In this document: positions 46,902 through 56,313 of the stretch, in pieces
Layout of the letters: each line of letters starts with the position of its first letter
How positions within the stretch are numbered: the stretch's first letter is position 1
Assembly (NCBI RefSeq): GCF_000173915.1
Contig: NZ_ACDZ02000008.1
Location: forward strand, 124,001 to 188,000
DNA length: 64,000 nt
Source of the DNA: Gemella haemolysans ATCC 10379
GTDB taxonomy: Bacteria > Bacillota > Bacilli > Staphylococcales > Gemellaceae
Reading direction: 5' to 3'
Translations under genes and position numbers: made by a program
Notes under the pieces: model-generated
Database searches by the model: none
Told to the model about the DNA's origin: nothing
The model's input: the letters and a program-made list of their open reading frames with translations, nothing else

Positions 46902-47720
46902 TTATTTAACCATTTTCTTTACATCTTCAATAGCATCTTCAGCAGCTTCTTTTACATCTTCTGCCACTTCTTTTACTTTAGAAAATAGTTTTCCAGCGAA
47001 CCCTTCTTCTTCAACAGCTTCTTTAGCATCTTCTACTTTATCTGCTGCTTCATCTTTCACGTCTTCCGCTACTTCTTTTGCATCTTCCACTTTGTCTGCT
47101 GCTGCGTCTTTCACGTCTTCCGCTACTTCTTTTGCGTCTTCTACTTTATCTTCTGCCGCATCTTTTACATCTTCTGCTTTGTCTGCTGCTTCATCTTTCA
47201 CGTCTTCCGCTACTTCTTTTGCATCTTCTACTTTATCTTCTACAGCATCTTTTACATCTTCTGCTTTGTCTGCTGCTGCGTCTTTTACGTCTTCCGCTAC
47301 TTCTTTTGCATCTTCTACTTTATCTTCTACAGCATCTTTTACATCTTCTGCTTTGTCTGCTGCTACGTCTTTTACGTCTTCCGCTACTTCTTTTGTCATC
47401 TTCTACTTTATCTTCTATAGCATCTTTTACATCTTCTGCTTTGTCTGCTGCTACGTCTTTCACGTCCTCCGCTTTATCTGCTGCCGTATCTTTTAATTCT
47501 ACTGCTTTTTCTACTACTGCATCTTAACGTCTGCTGCTTTATCCGCTACTACACTAGCTACATTTTTTACACCGTCAAATGCATCTTCTGCTGCTTCTTT
47601 TACTTTTGAAACTACTTTTTCTGTGAATCCTTCAGCTTGTAATTTCTCATTACCTGTTAATTTTCCTAATCCTTCTTTTACTGAACCTTTTAATTGATTA
47701 AATTTGTTTTCTAATGACAT
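46902..47720 (-). pseudogene. CsbD-family protein with LEA-like repeats, broken by two frameshifts
   Basis: The start (ATG at 47720, AGGAGG upstream) encodes a CsbD domain ([23 protein letters not shown]). The frame stops at 47514 because a T is missing from the run near 47525 (atctt-aacg, where other repeats have atcttttac). The shifted frame stays open with the expected repeats until an extra T at 47396 restores the original frame. That frame then runs to 46902 with more 11-residue repeats (AEDVKDAVEDK, VEDAKEVAEDV) and the tail EGFAGKLFSKVKEVAED. An intact protein would have about 272 residues. Such repeats form long amphipathic helices like LEA proteins. The 166-codon downstream piece has a Met but no good ribosome site. 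Confidence 0.75.
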
Positions 47721-47753
47721 AATAGTGCCTCCTAAATATTATTCTTTATATCT

Positions 47754-48827
47754 TTATTTATCTTTTTTTACCATGTTTTTTACGCCGTCATAAGCATCTT
47801 CTACGGCATCTTTAGCATCCTCTGCAGCCTCTTTCACTTTTGAAAATAGTTTCCCCGCGAATCCTTCATCTGCTTTGTCCGATGCTACTTCTTTTGCTTC
47901 TTTTACTTTGTCTGCAGTTGCTTCTTTTACATCTTCTGCTTTTTCTACTACCGCTTCCTTAGCTTCCGATGCTACTTCTTTCGCTTCTTCTACTTTGTCT
48001 GCTGCTGCGTCTTTTGCTTCTTCTGCTTTTTCTACTACTGCTTCCTTAGCTTCCGATGCTACTTCTTTCGCTTCTTCCACTTTGTCTGCTGTTGCTTCTT
48101 TTATATCTGATGCTTTTTCTACTACTGCTTCCTTAGCTTCCGATGCTACTTCTTTCGCTTCTTCTACTTTTTCTGCAGTTGCTTCTTTTACATCTGATGC
48201 TTTTTCTACTACTGCGTCTTTTACATCTACAGCTTTGTTTACCACTGCATCTTTTACATCTACAGCCTTATCTACAACTACTTCAGTTGCATCTCCGACT
48301 TTCTCTTTAACTGTTGAAAATCCATCACTTATACCTGCTTTAGCTGATGTAAAGGTATCAGATGCAAATTCTCCTGTTGATTCAACAACATTAGACACAC
48401 GATCTTGTAAACTTACTGAATCTGCTTCATGTTGTTCCTTAGTTTTAATATCGATTACATTGACATTAACTTCTACAACTTCTAATCCAGTCATTTTGTT
48501 TATATCAGTTGTAATCACTCGTTTAATTTCCTCAAAAATTTCAGGAACACTTTTTTTATACTCAACTATGATATTTAAATCAACAGCTACTTGTTCCTTA
48601 CCGACTTCAATATTAACACCTGATGTAACATTATCAGTATTAATTAATTTATCTGTTAAATTTGAGAAAAAACCTCCATCAACTGCTAGTAATCCTGAAA
48701 TATTTTCTAAAGCTTGACCGATAATTTTTTTAATTACATCATTATCAAATGTCAATTCTCCTCTTGCTTCACTATTACTTGTAGTTAATTCTTTTGTTTC
48801 TACATTATTTTCATTTGGATTAGACAT
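47754..48827 (-). CDS. Asp23/Gls24 family envelope stress protein with LEA-like repeat tail
   Basis: The 357-residue protein has an N-terminal Asp23 domain (about 20-135: GELTFDNDVIKKIIGQALENI, then VNVIDIKTKEQ). A long 11-residue-periodic region (about 165-310, VEEAKEVASEAKEAVVEKA and variants) and a C-terminal block [17 protein letters not shown] follow, shared with the neighbouring CsbD proteins. Asp23 proteins are attached to the membrane by AmaP and linked to envelope stress. Normal Asp23 has about 170 residues, so the tail is a large addition. TTAGGAG precedes the ATG. It lies after DUF2273 and amaP in the same operon. Confidence 0.88.
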   Translation of the reverse strand: MSNPNENNVETKELTTSNSEARGELTFDNDVIKKIIGQALENISGLLAVDGGFFSNLTDKLINTDNVTSGVNIEVGKEQVAVDLNIIVEYKKSVPEIFEEIKRVITTDINKMTGLEVVEVNVNVIDIKTKEQHEADSVSLQDRVSNVVESTGEFASDTFTSAKAGISDGFSTVKEKVGDATEVVVDKAVDVKDAVVNKAVDVKDAVVEKASDVKEATAEKVEEAKEVASEAKEAVVEKASDIKEATADKVEEAKEVASEAKEAVVEKAEEAKDAAADKVEEAKEVASEAKEAVVEKAEDVKEATADKVKEAKEVASDKADEGFAGKLFSKVKEAAEDAKDAVEDAYDGVKNMVKKDK

Positions 48828-48853
48828 ATATCTTTTCTCCTAATTACAAATTT

Positions 48854-49015
48854 TTATATTTTGTTTTTTATATAATATCCTGTTACAATTCCTAGTGCAG
48901 CGAAAATCAAAACAAAAATAGTTTTGAAAAATCCTAAGAACAGAATTAAACAAGCTAGAAATGCTCCCAATAATCCTGATACAACAGTGTATTGATGTTT
49001 TTTTAGCCATTCCAT
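48854..49015 (-). CDS. DUF2273 small membrane protein
   Basis: The 53-residue protein (start ATG at 49015) reads MEWLKKHQYTVVSGLLGAF and has two hydrophobic segments with a short YYIKNKI tail. This is the typical form of DUF2273, almost always encoded between amaP and asp23-like genes. Here it lies exactly there, 11 bases after amaP. GAGGACATAAATT precedes the ATG. Confidence 0.85.
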   Translation of the reverse strand: MEWLKKHQYTVVSGLLGAFLACLILFLGFFKTIFVLIFAALGIVTGYYIKNKI

Positions 49016-49026
49016 AATTTATGTCC

Positions 49027-49605
49027 TCACTTTACACGACTTGTACTCTTTTTAGTTACTTTTTTCTGAATATCTGAAACAGAAATCTTAAGTTTTACAG
49101 CTTTATCTATACCAAAAAACTCAACCAATCCATTTTTTATTCCATCTCGAATCTGATCACTCTTCTGAATAATATTCTCTGAAGAAGCTGATTCCCCTTT
49201 TACATTAATAAGGCATTTATTTCTTCTACTATTTATTTTTACCGATGGATTATTAATTAATCCTTGTTCAATCACTAAATTTTTAACAAATCCTTCAATA
49301 GCTGAATTTGTTAGTGATAATTTACCACCTTTATCAGATAGTTTTACTTCTAAATGTTGTTTAGGATAAAATGCTATTACTAATATTGAAAGAATTATCA
49401 ATGTTGATAATACTAATGCTCCCCAGAAAATATATCTAGAAAGATAAAATTCTAAGAAAGAAATTTGTTTCCAATCAAATAATTGTAAATCTAAAAATTG
49501 TGGATCTAATCCGCTAACATTATGATACTCTATCATAATGGGAACCATAACTGTTAAAGCTAATAGACAAACAATAATAGAAATTATTTTTTTTGCTTTA
49601 GTCAT
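49027..49605 (-). CDS. amaP: Alkaline shock response membrane anchor protein AmaP
   Basis: The 192-residue protein has two N-terminal membrane helices (about 7-25 and 55-77) and a cytoplasmic domain (about 85-185: GGKLSLTNSAIEGFVKNLV, VKLKISVSDIQKKV), ending in a basic tail. AmaP anchors Asp23 at the membrane in staphylococci. Context is standard: GlsB before it, DUF2273 and Asp23 after it. GAAAGGAGG lies upstream of the ATG. Confidence 0.9.
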   Translation of the reverse strand: MTKAKKIISIIVCLLALTVMVPIMIEYHNVSGLDPQFLDLQLFDWKQISFLEFYLSRYIFWGALVLSTLIILSILVIAFYPKQHLEVKLSDKGGKLSLTNSAIEGFVKNLVIEQGLINNPSVKINSRRNKCLINVKGESASSENIIQKSDQIRDGIKNGLVEFFGIDKAVKLKISVSDIQKKVTKKSTSRVK

Positions 49606-49653
49606 TTTAAACCTCCTTTCAAAAATTGACTATTCATTTATAGAAAAAATGTT

Positions 49654-49893
49654 TTAAGATTTTTTCCCAAAGAATATTGATACTATAGTTACTACAATTA
49701 CCGCACCTAAGATAGAAGGAATTAACGCCATCCCACCTAGGCTTGGACCCCAAGCTCCAAATAATGATTGTCCTACTGATGAACCTACTAAACCTGCGAT
49801 AACATTAGAAATGATACCCATGGCTCCGCCTTTTTTTGTGATTCCGCCAGCTACAAACCCTATGAAACCACCTACTATAATTGACCAAATCAT
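49654..49893 (-). CDS. GlsB/YeaQ/YmgE family stress membrane protein
   Basis: The 79-residue protein has three glycine-rich hydrophobic segments: IVGGFIGFVAGGITK, VIAGLVGSSVGQSLFG and ILGAVIVVTIVSIFFGKKS. This is the classic pattern of the transglycosylase-associated/GlsB family. It is the first gene of the amaP-DUF2273-asp23 operon, 48 bases before amaP. AAAGGGG precedes the ATG. Members are stress-induced; the molecular role is unclear. Confidence 0.9.
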   Translation of the reverse strand: MIWSIIVGGFIGFVAGGITKKGGAMGIISNVIAGLVGSSVGQSLFGAWGPSLGGMALIPSILGAVIVVTIVSIFFGKKS

Positions 49894-50281
49894 ATTTATT
49901 TCCCCTTTCCTTACTTATTTCCTATAAATATTTACGTACTAATAACAAATATTTATATAGATATAATACATCACTTTTAATCTTAAATCAAAATTACTGC
50001 TCACAGAATTTAAAAAAGTTTTATAATTTATGTTGAAACATTAATTAACTGATGATTAAAACAGCTTCTATCATAAATATATATTTTAAAAAATAAATCG
50101 AAAGTTACTATAAAAATAAGGTTTACATAAATTTTAAATTATTATTTTTAATATTTTAATTAGAAACAAATTATAAAACTCTTTGTATAACAGTTTTACT
50201 GATTTTAATTTATAAGTATTTTTTAGAAACAATCGTAATTAAAGTAATTATTTATTACTCTTTAAAATTTGTTATAAAAAA
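49894..50281. other. AT-rich region upstream of the envelope-stress operon
   Basis: No gene seen. It should contain the glsB promoter; no convincing hexamer pair or known stress-sigma motif was recognised. Confidence 0.4.
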
Positions 50282-50325
50282 ATAGGTGATTGGCCAAGTT
50301 TTCTTTACTTCCGCCAATCACCTAT
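50282..50325 (-). terminator. Terminator downstream of the small CsbD gene
   Basis: A 13-bp perfect stem ATAGGTGATTGGC/GCCAATCACCTAT; TTTTTTATAAC follows on the minus strand. Related in sequence to the hairpin at 46790-46830. Confidence 0.7.
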
Positions 50326-50405
50326 AGTACAAAAATATTGAATCTCTTCCTTCGTTAACTTCAATTCACCGATGTCCTAACAAAAGAATTCAATAAATAT
50401 TCGTC

Positions 50406-50597
50406 TTATTTTAATTTATCTTTAACGTTATCGATAACGCCTTCTACTGCTTCTTTAGCATCTTCTGCTGCTTCTTTTACTTTAGAAACAACTTGTTCTG
50501 CTAATCCTTCACCTTCTAATGATTTATCTCCAGTTAATTTTCCTAAACCTTCTTTAACCGATCCTTTGATTTCGTCGAATTTGTTTTCTAATGACAT
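50406..50597 (-). CDS. CsbD family stress protein
   Basis: The 63-residue protein starts [23 protein letters not shown], the CsbD signature. It ends with the block [19 protein letters not shown], shared in form with the tails of the Asp23 and long CsbD proteins. It looks like the unexpanded version of the 46902-47720 gene. CsbD proteins are stress-induced in B. subtilis and others; function unknown. AGGAGG precedes the ATG and the gene is a separate unit with its own terminator. Confidence 0.88.
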   Translation of the reverse strand: MSLENKFDEIKGSVKEGLGKLTGDKSLEGEGLAEQVVSKVKEAAEDAKEAVEGVIDNVKDKLK

Positions 50598-50982
50598 AAT
50601 TTTGCCTCCTGTATACTACACATCAATTTTCTATTAATTGAAATTAAATATACTTTTTCTTTAAATATTTTTTATAGATATTAATTTGTTAATTTCTATA
50701 CTTTATATAATATATCATTTAAAACTATTAATCAATGAAACTGCTCACAAAAGTTTTATTATTTATCATAAAACAGTACAAAAAGATAACAAGAATAGTA
50801 TTTTAAGCACATTTTTACGACGATAAAAGATCTTGTTTTAATAGTAATTTCGATTTATTCTTTGAATATTTCTATCTTAAACAGATGCTTCTATTCTTGT
50901 TAAACAGTTTTTCGGAATTAAATTTATTAATCTTTTTTAGATTTATTCATAAAGAACATAGATTTTACTCAATTTATCAAAT
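50598..50982. other. AT-rich intergenic region
   Basis: No gene or recognisable element apart from the expected promoter of the small CsbD gene, which was not resolved. Confidence 0.4.
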
Positions 50983-51011
50983 AAGAGAGACTAGGAATAC
51001 TAATCTCTCTT
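50983..51011 (-). terminator. Terminator of the mvaS-mvaA operon
   Basis: AAGAGAGACTA pairs with TAATCTCTCTT (one mismatch), six bases past the mvaA stop. Confidence 0.6.
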
Positions 51012-51016
51012 TAATT

Positions 51017-52285
51017 TTATTTATTGCATCTCTCTACTATTTTCTTAGCACTAGCTAAGTTCATGTGTTTTTCTTTTCTAAGTTCTTCTACGATTAATTC
51101 AATATTATCATTAGTAGCACCAGCTAAAATCGCTAAAGATTTCGCGTGTAATTTCATATGACCTTTTTGAATTCCATCTCCTACCAACGCTTTTAGCGCC
51201 GCTAGATTCTGAGCTAATCCAACAGAAACAAGTATACTCGCTAATGTTTTCGCATCTGGATTGTTCAATAATCCTCTGGAAACTTTTACAGTGGGATTGA
51301 TTCCAATAGATCCACCTACACTAGCAACCGGCATAGGTGACGTGATTTCCCCTATAAGCATCTTAGCCTCTTCATCACAACGCCAAGTAGAAAGTCCTTG
51401 GTACTTACCATCTTTAGCTGCGTAGCTTTGACATGCCGCTTCTATAGCTCGCCAATCATTTCCACTCGCTATTACAACACTATCAATACCATTGAAGATA
51501 CCCTTGTTGTGAGTTGCTGCTCGATAAACATCAGCTTTAGCAAATTTACTAGCTAGCTCGATTCTTTGCGCAAGATACTCTCCATTTTCTCCTAAATTTT
51601 CAAACGGAATAGCACATTTCGCTGTAACTAGTGAACGTGTCGCATAATTCGATAAAATCGCCATTAAAACTACACCCTCAGTTAGTGATTCTAAGGAAAC
51701 TTTAAGTGCCTCTAGCATAGTATTTAACATATTTGCTCCCATCGCCTCTAAAGTGTCAACGATAAGGTAAACAACTACAAAATCCGTTCCATCTTCTGAT
51801 AGAACTTTAACTTCAATATCACGAGCACCTCCACCACGAGCCACGATAGACGGATAAGCTTCATCCGCCGTTTTTAAAAGCAAATCTTTACTTTGTAAAA
51901 TACGTTCTACCGCTTCATCGGTGTCAGCTATATTATATAAAGCTACATGCCCTACCATCTTCCTATCTAGTACTTCTGTTTTGAAACCGCCAGACTTCGC
52001 TACGATTTTCCCAGCATTACTACAAGCTGCAACTACCGATGGTTCTTCCGTAACGAATGGCACCACATACTCTTTATCATCAACGACAAAATTTGGCACA
52101 ACGCTAAAAGGTAGCGAGAAAGTTCCTATTACATTCTCAACCATGTTATTAGCCATATCAAAGTCTAAAACTTCATTATTTTTTAAAACAGAAAGATATT
52201 CTTCACTTAAAATATCAGCTTGTTCAATAACCTCTAAGCGTTCATTAATATTTTTTTTATAAAATCCACTCCAAATTTTTCCCAT
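51017..52285 (-). CDS. mvaA: Hydroxymethylglutaryl-CoA reductase, class II
   Basis: The 422-residue enzyme reduces HMG-CoA to mevalonate. The start GFYKKNINERLEVIEQA and the ENVIGTFSLPFSVVPNFVV segment are typical of bacterial class II enzymes. DTLEAMGANMLNTMLE and GITSPMPVASVGGSIG follow, and the C-terminus has the histidine-containing GHMKLHAKSLA. The catalytic Glu, Lys, Asp and His positions all appear present. It follows mvaS after 11 bases, forming a two-gene operon. GGGGAAATC precedes the ATG. Confidence 0.96.
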   Translation of the reverse strand: MGKIWSGFYKKNINERLEVIEQADILSEEYLSVLKNNEVLDFDMANNMVENVIGTFSLPFSVVPNFVVDDKEYVVPFVTEEPSVVAACSNAGKIVAKSGGFKTEVLDRKMVGHVALYNIADTDEAVERILQSKDLLLKTADEAYPSIVARGGGARDIEVKVLSEDGTDFVVVYLIVDTLEAMGANMLNTMLEALKVSLESLTEGVVLMAILSNYATRSLVTAKCAIPFENLGENGEYLAQRIELASKFAKADVYRAATHNKGIFNGIDSVVIASGNDWRAIEAACQSYAAKDGKYQGLSTWRCDEEAKMLIGEITSPMPVASVGGSIGINPTVKVSRGLLNNPDAKTLASILVSVGLAQNLAALKALVGDGIQKGHMKLHAKSLAILAGATNDNIELIVEELRKEKHMNLASAKKIVERCNK

Positions 52286-52296
52286 GATTTCCCCTG

Positions 52297-53466
52297 TTAA
52301 AATTGTTTTTTATATACTCGCTTGTGATTTTCTATTTTTTCTAAGACAAATCTGCTTTCATCTTTAATATCCGAAATATCTAAGTTTCCTTCTTCGTCCA
52401 CTGCAGTATCTCTGAAGAACATTTTTTCGTATTCATCTATTGAAATACGTGTTCTCTTACCGAAATCGTCAAAACGATTATTTCTTAATTGATTCTTATA
52501 ACCTTCTACTAGAGTTAAACTGAATACTTCCGCAACAGCTCCACTTCCATAACTGTATAAACCAATCTTGTTCCCTGCTTCTAATGTGTTATTATTCTCA
52601 AGTAATGATAATAAACCTAAGAATAGAGATCCTGTGTATATATTACCTACACGCTGGCTATATAATATAGACTCATTAAAACGAGTAAGTAATTCTTCTT
52701 TCTTCTCTTCTTCAGCTTGTTCTAATAATAGAGTTAAACCTTTTAATCCTAATTTAGGATATGGAAGGTGTAGACATACCGCTGAGAAGTCATTAAGGCT
52801 TTGTTTAGTTTTTTCAATATATCTATTCCAAGTAGTTGTTAAACAATCAAGGTATTGTTCAGTAGAAAATCTTCCTTCTACAAAAGCATATTGTGAATAG
52901 TTCGGACGCCAGAAGTCCATAACATCACGAGTTAAACAAACATTATCATTGTTGAATTCTAAAATTCTTGGATTACTACTTACTAACATAGCACAACTTC
53001 CTGCGCCTTGTGTAGATTCTCCAGAAGATTTAACACCGTATTTCGCAATATCACTAGCGATAACCAGTACTTTCGACTCTGGGTTATTCATAACATGATT
53101 TTTAGCAAAATCTAATGCCGCAGTTGCTCCGTAACATGCTTCTTTAACTTCGATAGCACGTACAAATGGTTGAATATCTAATAGCCCGTGAATAAATACT
53201 GAAGAAGCCTTACTTTGGTCAACTCCAGACTCAGTTCCTACGATAATCATATCAATTCTTTCTAAATCATCTTTGTCTAGTATATCATATGCAGCTTGTG
53301 CTCCAAGAGTTACTATATCTTGAGACACAGGAGGAATACTCATTTCTAGTTGTAATAAACCTTTTGTGAATTTATCAGGTTCAATTCCTCGAGCCGTTGC
53401 TAAATCACGAATATCTAAATAGTAATTCGGCATTGCAAAACCAATCTTATCAATTCCTATTTTCAT
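52297..53466 (-). CDS. mvaS: Hydroxymethylglutaryl-CoA synthase
   Basis: The 389-residue enzyme condenses acetyl-CoA and acetoacetyl-CoA. It has the catalytic cysteine in EVKEACYGATAAL (about 110), ASDIAKYG, the LHLPYPKLG histidine region and GNIYTGSLFLGLLSLLE. Together with the thiolase at 44440 and mvaA it supplies mevalonate for isoprenoids, including the lipid carrier of cell wall synthesis. GAAAGGAA precedes the ATG. Confidence 0.96.
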   Translation of the reverse strand: MKIGIDKIGFAMPNYYLDIRDLATARGIEPDKFTKGLLQLEMSIPPVSQDIVTLGAQAAYDILDKDDLERIDMIIVGTESGVDQSKASSVFIHGLLDIQPFVRAIEVKEACYGATAALDFAKNHVMNNPESKVLVIASDIAKYGVKSSGESTQGAGSCAMLVSSNPRILEFNNDNVCLTRDVMDFWRPNYSQYAFVEGRFSTEQYLDCLTTTWNRYIEKTKQSLNDFSAVCLHLPYPKLGLKGLTLLLEQAEEEKKEELLTRFNESILYSQRVGNIYTGSLFLGLLSLLENNNTLEAGNKIGLYSYGSGAVAEVFSLTLVEGYKNQLRNNRFDDFGKRTRISIDEYEKMFFRDTAVDEEGNLDISDIKDESRFVLEKIENHKRVYKKQF

Positions 53467-53931
53467 TATCTAATTCCTTTCGATTAATTTCGAATTATTT
53501 ATCTATACAAATTTTCCAATTTTATTATACTATTAAACACTTAAAAATTAAAGTCTAATAGCCATAAACTTACTTTCATGATTAAAATTTTCATGCAATA
53601 CTATTGTATAAAATTTTTCCAAATTAGTCCATAGATAGCCATTAAAAAACTATAAAACTTAAAGAAATCTATTATAAAATAAAATTGAAATTACAAGTAT
53701 ATCAAAGTCCATATTTTAGTTATAAATATTCTAAATTTTACATATAATAATTTTTTAAGTAAATCACTAAGAAAATACCACTTTTTTCTCTCTAAAATAT
53801 TTTCTTTCTCTCCATTAAAAAATATTCTCTTTTGAATTAAAAAATTTTTTGTAAGCATTTTTGTTGTTTATTTTTAATATTTTTCATATAATAATAATAT
53901 ATTTACAAAAAACTCCGGGAGGACAATTACT
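53467..53931. other. Very AT-rich region between divergent mvaS and sodA
   Basis: It carries promoters for both directions. CATATAATAATAA near 53885-53900 is a likely -10 for sodA. No riboswitch, repeat or gene was recognised. Confidence 0.4.
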
Positions 53932-54558
53932 ATGACATTTAAATTACCTGAATTACCTTATGGATTCGATTTCTTAGAACCAGTTATCGACGCTAAAACT
54001 ATGGAAATTCACCACGACAAACACCACGCTGCTTACGTTAACAACTTAAACGCAGCTTTAGAAAAACACCCAGAATTCGAAGCTAACTGCATCTGTGGTC
54101 TATTAAAAAACATTGATAGCGTACCTGCTGACATCCGTCAAGCTGTTATCAACAACGGTGGTGGACACCACAACCACAGCCTATTCTGGCAATCACTAAC
54201 TAAAGCAGATTCTTCTGAATTCGCTGGATTAGTTAAAGAAAAAGTTGAAGCTGAACTTGGTGGATACGAAGAATTCGTTAAGAGCTTCTCAGCTGCAGCT
54301 GCTACTAGATTCGGTAGTGGTTGGGCATGGCTTGCTTTAGATAAAGAAGGTAAATTAGTTGTTACTTCTACAGCTAACCAAGACTCTCCATACTTAACAG
54401 GTCTTACTCCAATTCTTGGATTAGACGTTTGGGAGCACGCTTACTACCTAAACTACCAAAACCGTCGTCCAGACTACATTAAAGAATTCTTCCGTGTTGT
54501 AAACTGGGATTTCGTTAACGAACGCCTAGCTAAACACTTAGAAAAATTAGGTAAATAA
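53932..54558 (+). CDS. sodA: Superoxide dismutase (Mn/Fe family)
   Basis: The 208-residue enzyme has all metal ligands: His in IHHDKHHAAYV, His in GGGHHNHSLFW, and Asp/His in LDVWEHAYYLNY. The segment STANQDSP, with glutamine at the position that separates manganese from iron forms, suggests the manganese type. It has no signal peptide, so it acts in the cytoplasm. GGGAGG precedes the ATG. It is the only superoxide dismutase gene in the window and forms a single-gene unit with a strong terminator. Confidence 0.95.
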   Translation: MTFKLPELPYGFDFLEPVIDAKTMEIHHDKHHAAYVNNLNAALEKHPEFEANCICGLLKNIDSVPADIRQAVINNGGGHHNHSLFWQSLTKADSSEFAGLVKEKVEAELGGYEEFVKSFSAAAATRFGSGWAWLALDKEGKLVVTSTANQDSPYLTGLTPILGLDVWEHAYYLNYQNRRPDYIKEFFRVVNWDFVNERLAKHLEKLGK

Positions 54559-54573
54559 TTACATAGATAAAAT

Positions 54574-54604
54574 AGCATCTAGGAAATCTAATTTCCTAGA
54601 TGCT
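54574..54604 (+). terminator. Terminator of sodA
   Basis: A 14-bp perfect stem AGCATCTAGGAAAT/ATTTCCTAGATGCT followed by TTTTATT. Confidence 0.85.
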
Positions 54605-54865
54605 TTTATTCAGCAGTTTCTAAAGCAAATATTCAATTTCAACATAATCACTTATAACTTTATTTATTCTAATCATAAGGTCTGTATTATCTACAGATTT
54701 TCTTGTTTTCTTTATATTCTTTGGAAACTCATTATAAACAGCTTATTATCTAAGTAACTTCTCAAAGTAACTTCCACCTACTTAATCAAAGTGAAAACTA
54801 CCCTGAAATGATTTTTTACGTTGTAATTTAAGTATGAAACGTTTAAATTAGAAATAAGACCAACT

Positions 54866-55024
54866 ATGATAAAGTATAAATATCTCACTCTTTTATATCG
54901 TAATAATATCCAATTAGGCTTAAAACTCGATGAAACCTTCAAAGTTATTGGGCGAGCTATACTAAAAGACCTAACTACTGTTTCTAAAAAAATCAAATTA
55001 AAAAGACAAGGATTGAGGATATAG
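54866..55024 (+). other. 52-codon ORF, possible coding remnant
   Basis: An open frame of 52 codons with plausible composition (LGLKLDETFKVIGRAILKDL). It has no good ribosome binding site and ends inside the terminator stem of the DUF389 gene. It could be the 3' end of a decayed gene or chance. Confidence 0.2.
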
Positions 55025-55044
55025 AATATCCTCAATCCTTGTCT
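55004..55044. terminator. Long perfect hairpin at the end of the DUF389 gene
   Basis: A 19-bp perfect stem (55004-55022 with 55026-55044) with a three-base loop. The right arm contains the DUF389 stop codon; the minus-strand transcript then reads TCTTTTTAATTTGATTTTTTT. Confidence 0.8.
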
Positions 55045-56081
55045 GCTTCATTTTCTTTTACAATATCTTTTTGTGAATCTTTTTCAGATAGTTTTTGATC
55101 GATATATTTATTAATAGTTTCATAAAACTCCTTGGTCGCTTGACTATCTAATTTTGTCGAATTCTGAACTTGATTAACTTTCAATTGAACAGATTGAATA
55201 CCGTAAGAGGCTTGTTTTTGGTGAATTTTTTCTAATTCTTCTTCTGAAATCGGGTCACCAACAATTGTCAAGATCAATTCATTGTCCCTTGACTTGTAGA
55301 CTTGATTGATAATCGTATGATTGGCAAACTCTTTTCCTACAAACTGTTTGACACCTTCTTTTCGCGCTTGTTCTATCGTTAGAGTAACTGCCGAATAGCT
55401 GGCTGGAACAACCAATAATACAATCAAAGATATCAAACCAATTTTCATTTTAATGTTTAGCTCTTTGAATGAAGTTAAGGGAGATTTTCTCATTAAAATT
55501 TTTGCCCCAATAATGTTGGCTAGCATTATAAAGACACAGTTAATCAAGAAAAGATAGAGAGCTCCAAATAAAAATCGTACATTTCCATTAGCTAAACCAT
55601 AGCCGGCAGTGCAAATAGGCGGCATTAGAGCTGTAGCAATGGCTACTCCTGGCACAATATTGTTTGCTTCTTTTTCCCTTGAACCGATCACACCAGCAAT
55701 CCCACCGGCAATAGCAATTAGGACATCCCAAATCGTTGGAGAAGTTCGTGCAATCAACTCGCTACTTGCATAAGATAAGGGAGTAATCCGGAAATATAGA
55801 GTCGATACAAGTAAACTGACCAATACTTGAGTAAGTAAAACCCATAGAGCTTGCTTGACTAAACGAGTGTCAAAAATGGCTAAACCTAACCCTAGTCCAA
55901 CAATCGGCGTCATGAGAGGTGAAATTAACATGGCTCCTATAATAACAGCTGTTGAATTCATATTTAGTCCGATAGAGGCAATAAAAATTGCACACATCAA
56001 AATCACTGTATCTCTCGATCTAACATGAAGATCATCGTATAATTTTTCACGGTATTCACGTGTTGAATAATTTCCAGACAT
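55032..56081 (-). CDS. DUF389 membrane protein (TIGR00341-like), probably imported
   Basis: The 349-residue protein has five or six N-terminal membrane helices (about 25-215) with the conserved IGLNMNSTAVIIGAMLISPLM, SREKEANNIVPGVAIATALMPP and GYGLANG motifs. A C-terminal cytoplasmic domain (about 245-349) follows, ending in a Lys/Asp-rich tail. The family is uncharacterised. The third-position base use is visibly richer in G and C than the neighbours, and the sequence resembles streptococcal members as I remember them. Transfer is also suggested by the coding remnant next to it. AAGGAG precedes the ATG. Confidence 0.88.
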   Translation of the reverse strand: MSGNYSTREYREKLYDDLHVRSRDTVILMCAIFIASIGLNMNSTAVIIGAMLISPLMTPIVGLGLGLAIFDTRLVKQALWVLLTQVLVSLLVSTLYFRITPLSYASSELIARTSPTIWDVLIAIAGGIAGVIGSREKEANNIVPGVAIATALMPPICTAGYGLANGNVRFLFGALYLFLINCVFIMLANIIGAKILMRKSPLTSFKELNIKMKIGLISLIVLLVVPASYSAVTLTIEQARKEGVKQFVGKEFANHTIINQVYKSRDNELILTIVGDPISEEELEKIHQKQASYGIQSVQLKVNQVQNSTKLDSQATKEFYETINKYIDQKLSEKDSQKDIVKENEADKD

Positions 56082-56313
56082 CTGTTTCTCCTTTTATTTA
56101 ATTTATTTCTATTTATCTATTGATGAGGATAGAGTGATTTTCTATCAAATATTACATATGTATTTTAATTTCCTTAGTTCTCATCTGTAAGTCTTTTAAA
56201 AAAATATCTCTTTTTCCTAGATAAATAAAAAAAACATCTATCAATTGATTCTTTATATTATATCAAAAATTTCACAGTCTTTCACTAAGGAAACCCATCA
56301 GTTTAAAATATTT
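56082..56313. other. AT-rich leader region of the DUF389 gene
   Basis: It should hold the DUF389 promoter; none was resolved. GATAGAGTGATTTTCTATC forms a small dyad near 56130. Confidence 0.3.

Noticed and set aside
46902-47720. Programmed ribosomal frameshifting in the CsbD-repeat gene
   Set aside because: No slippery heptamer or downstream stimulator is evident, and the two shifts of opposite sign match simple single-base deletion and insertion relative to the other repeats.
47078-48717. Long plus-strand ORFs rich in Leu or Ser opposite the CsbD and Asp23 genes
   Set aside because: They are shadows of the Glu/Lys/Ala repeat genes on the minus strand, with no ribosome sites and extreme composition.
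54778-55035. 85-codon minus-strand ORF past the DUF389 gene
   Set aside because: It begins inside the terminator stem, lacks a ribosome site, and has no recognisable domain.
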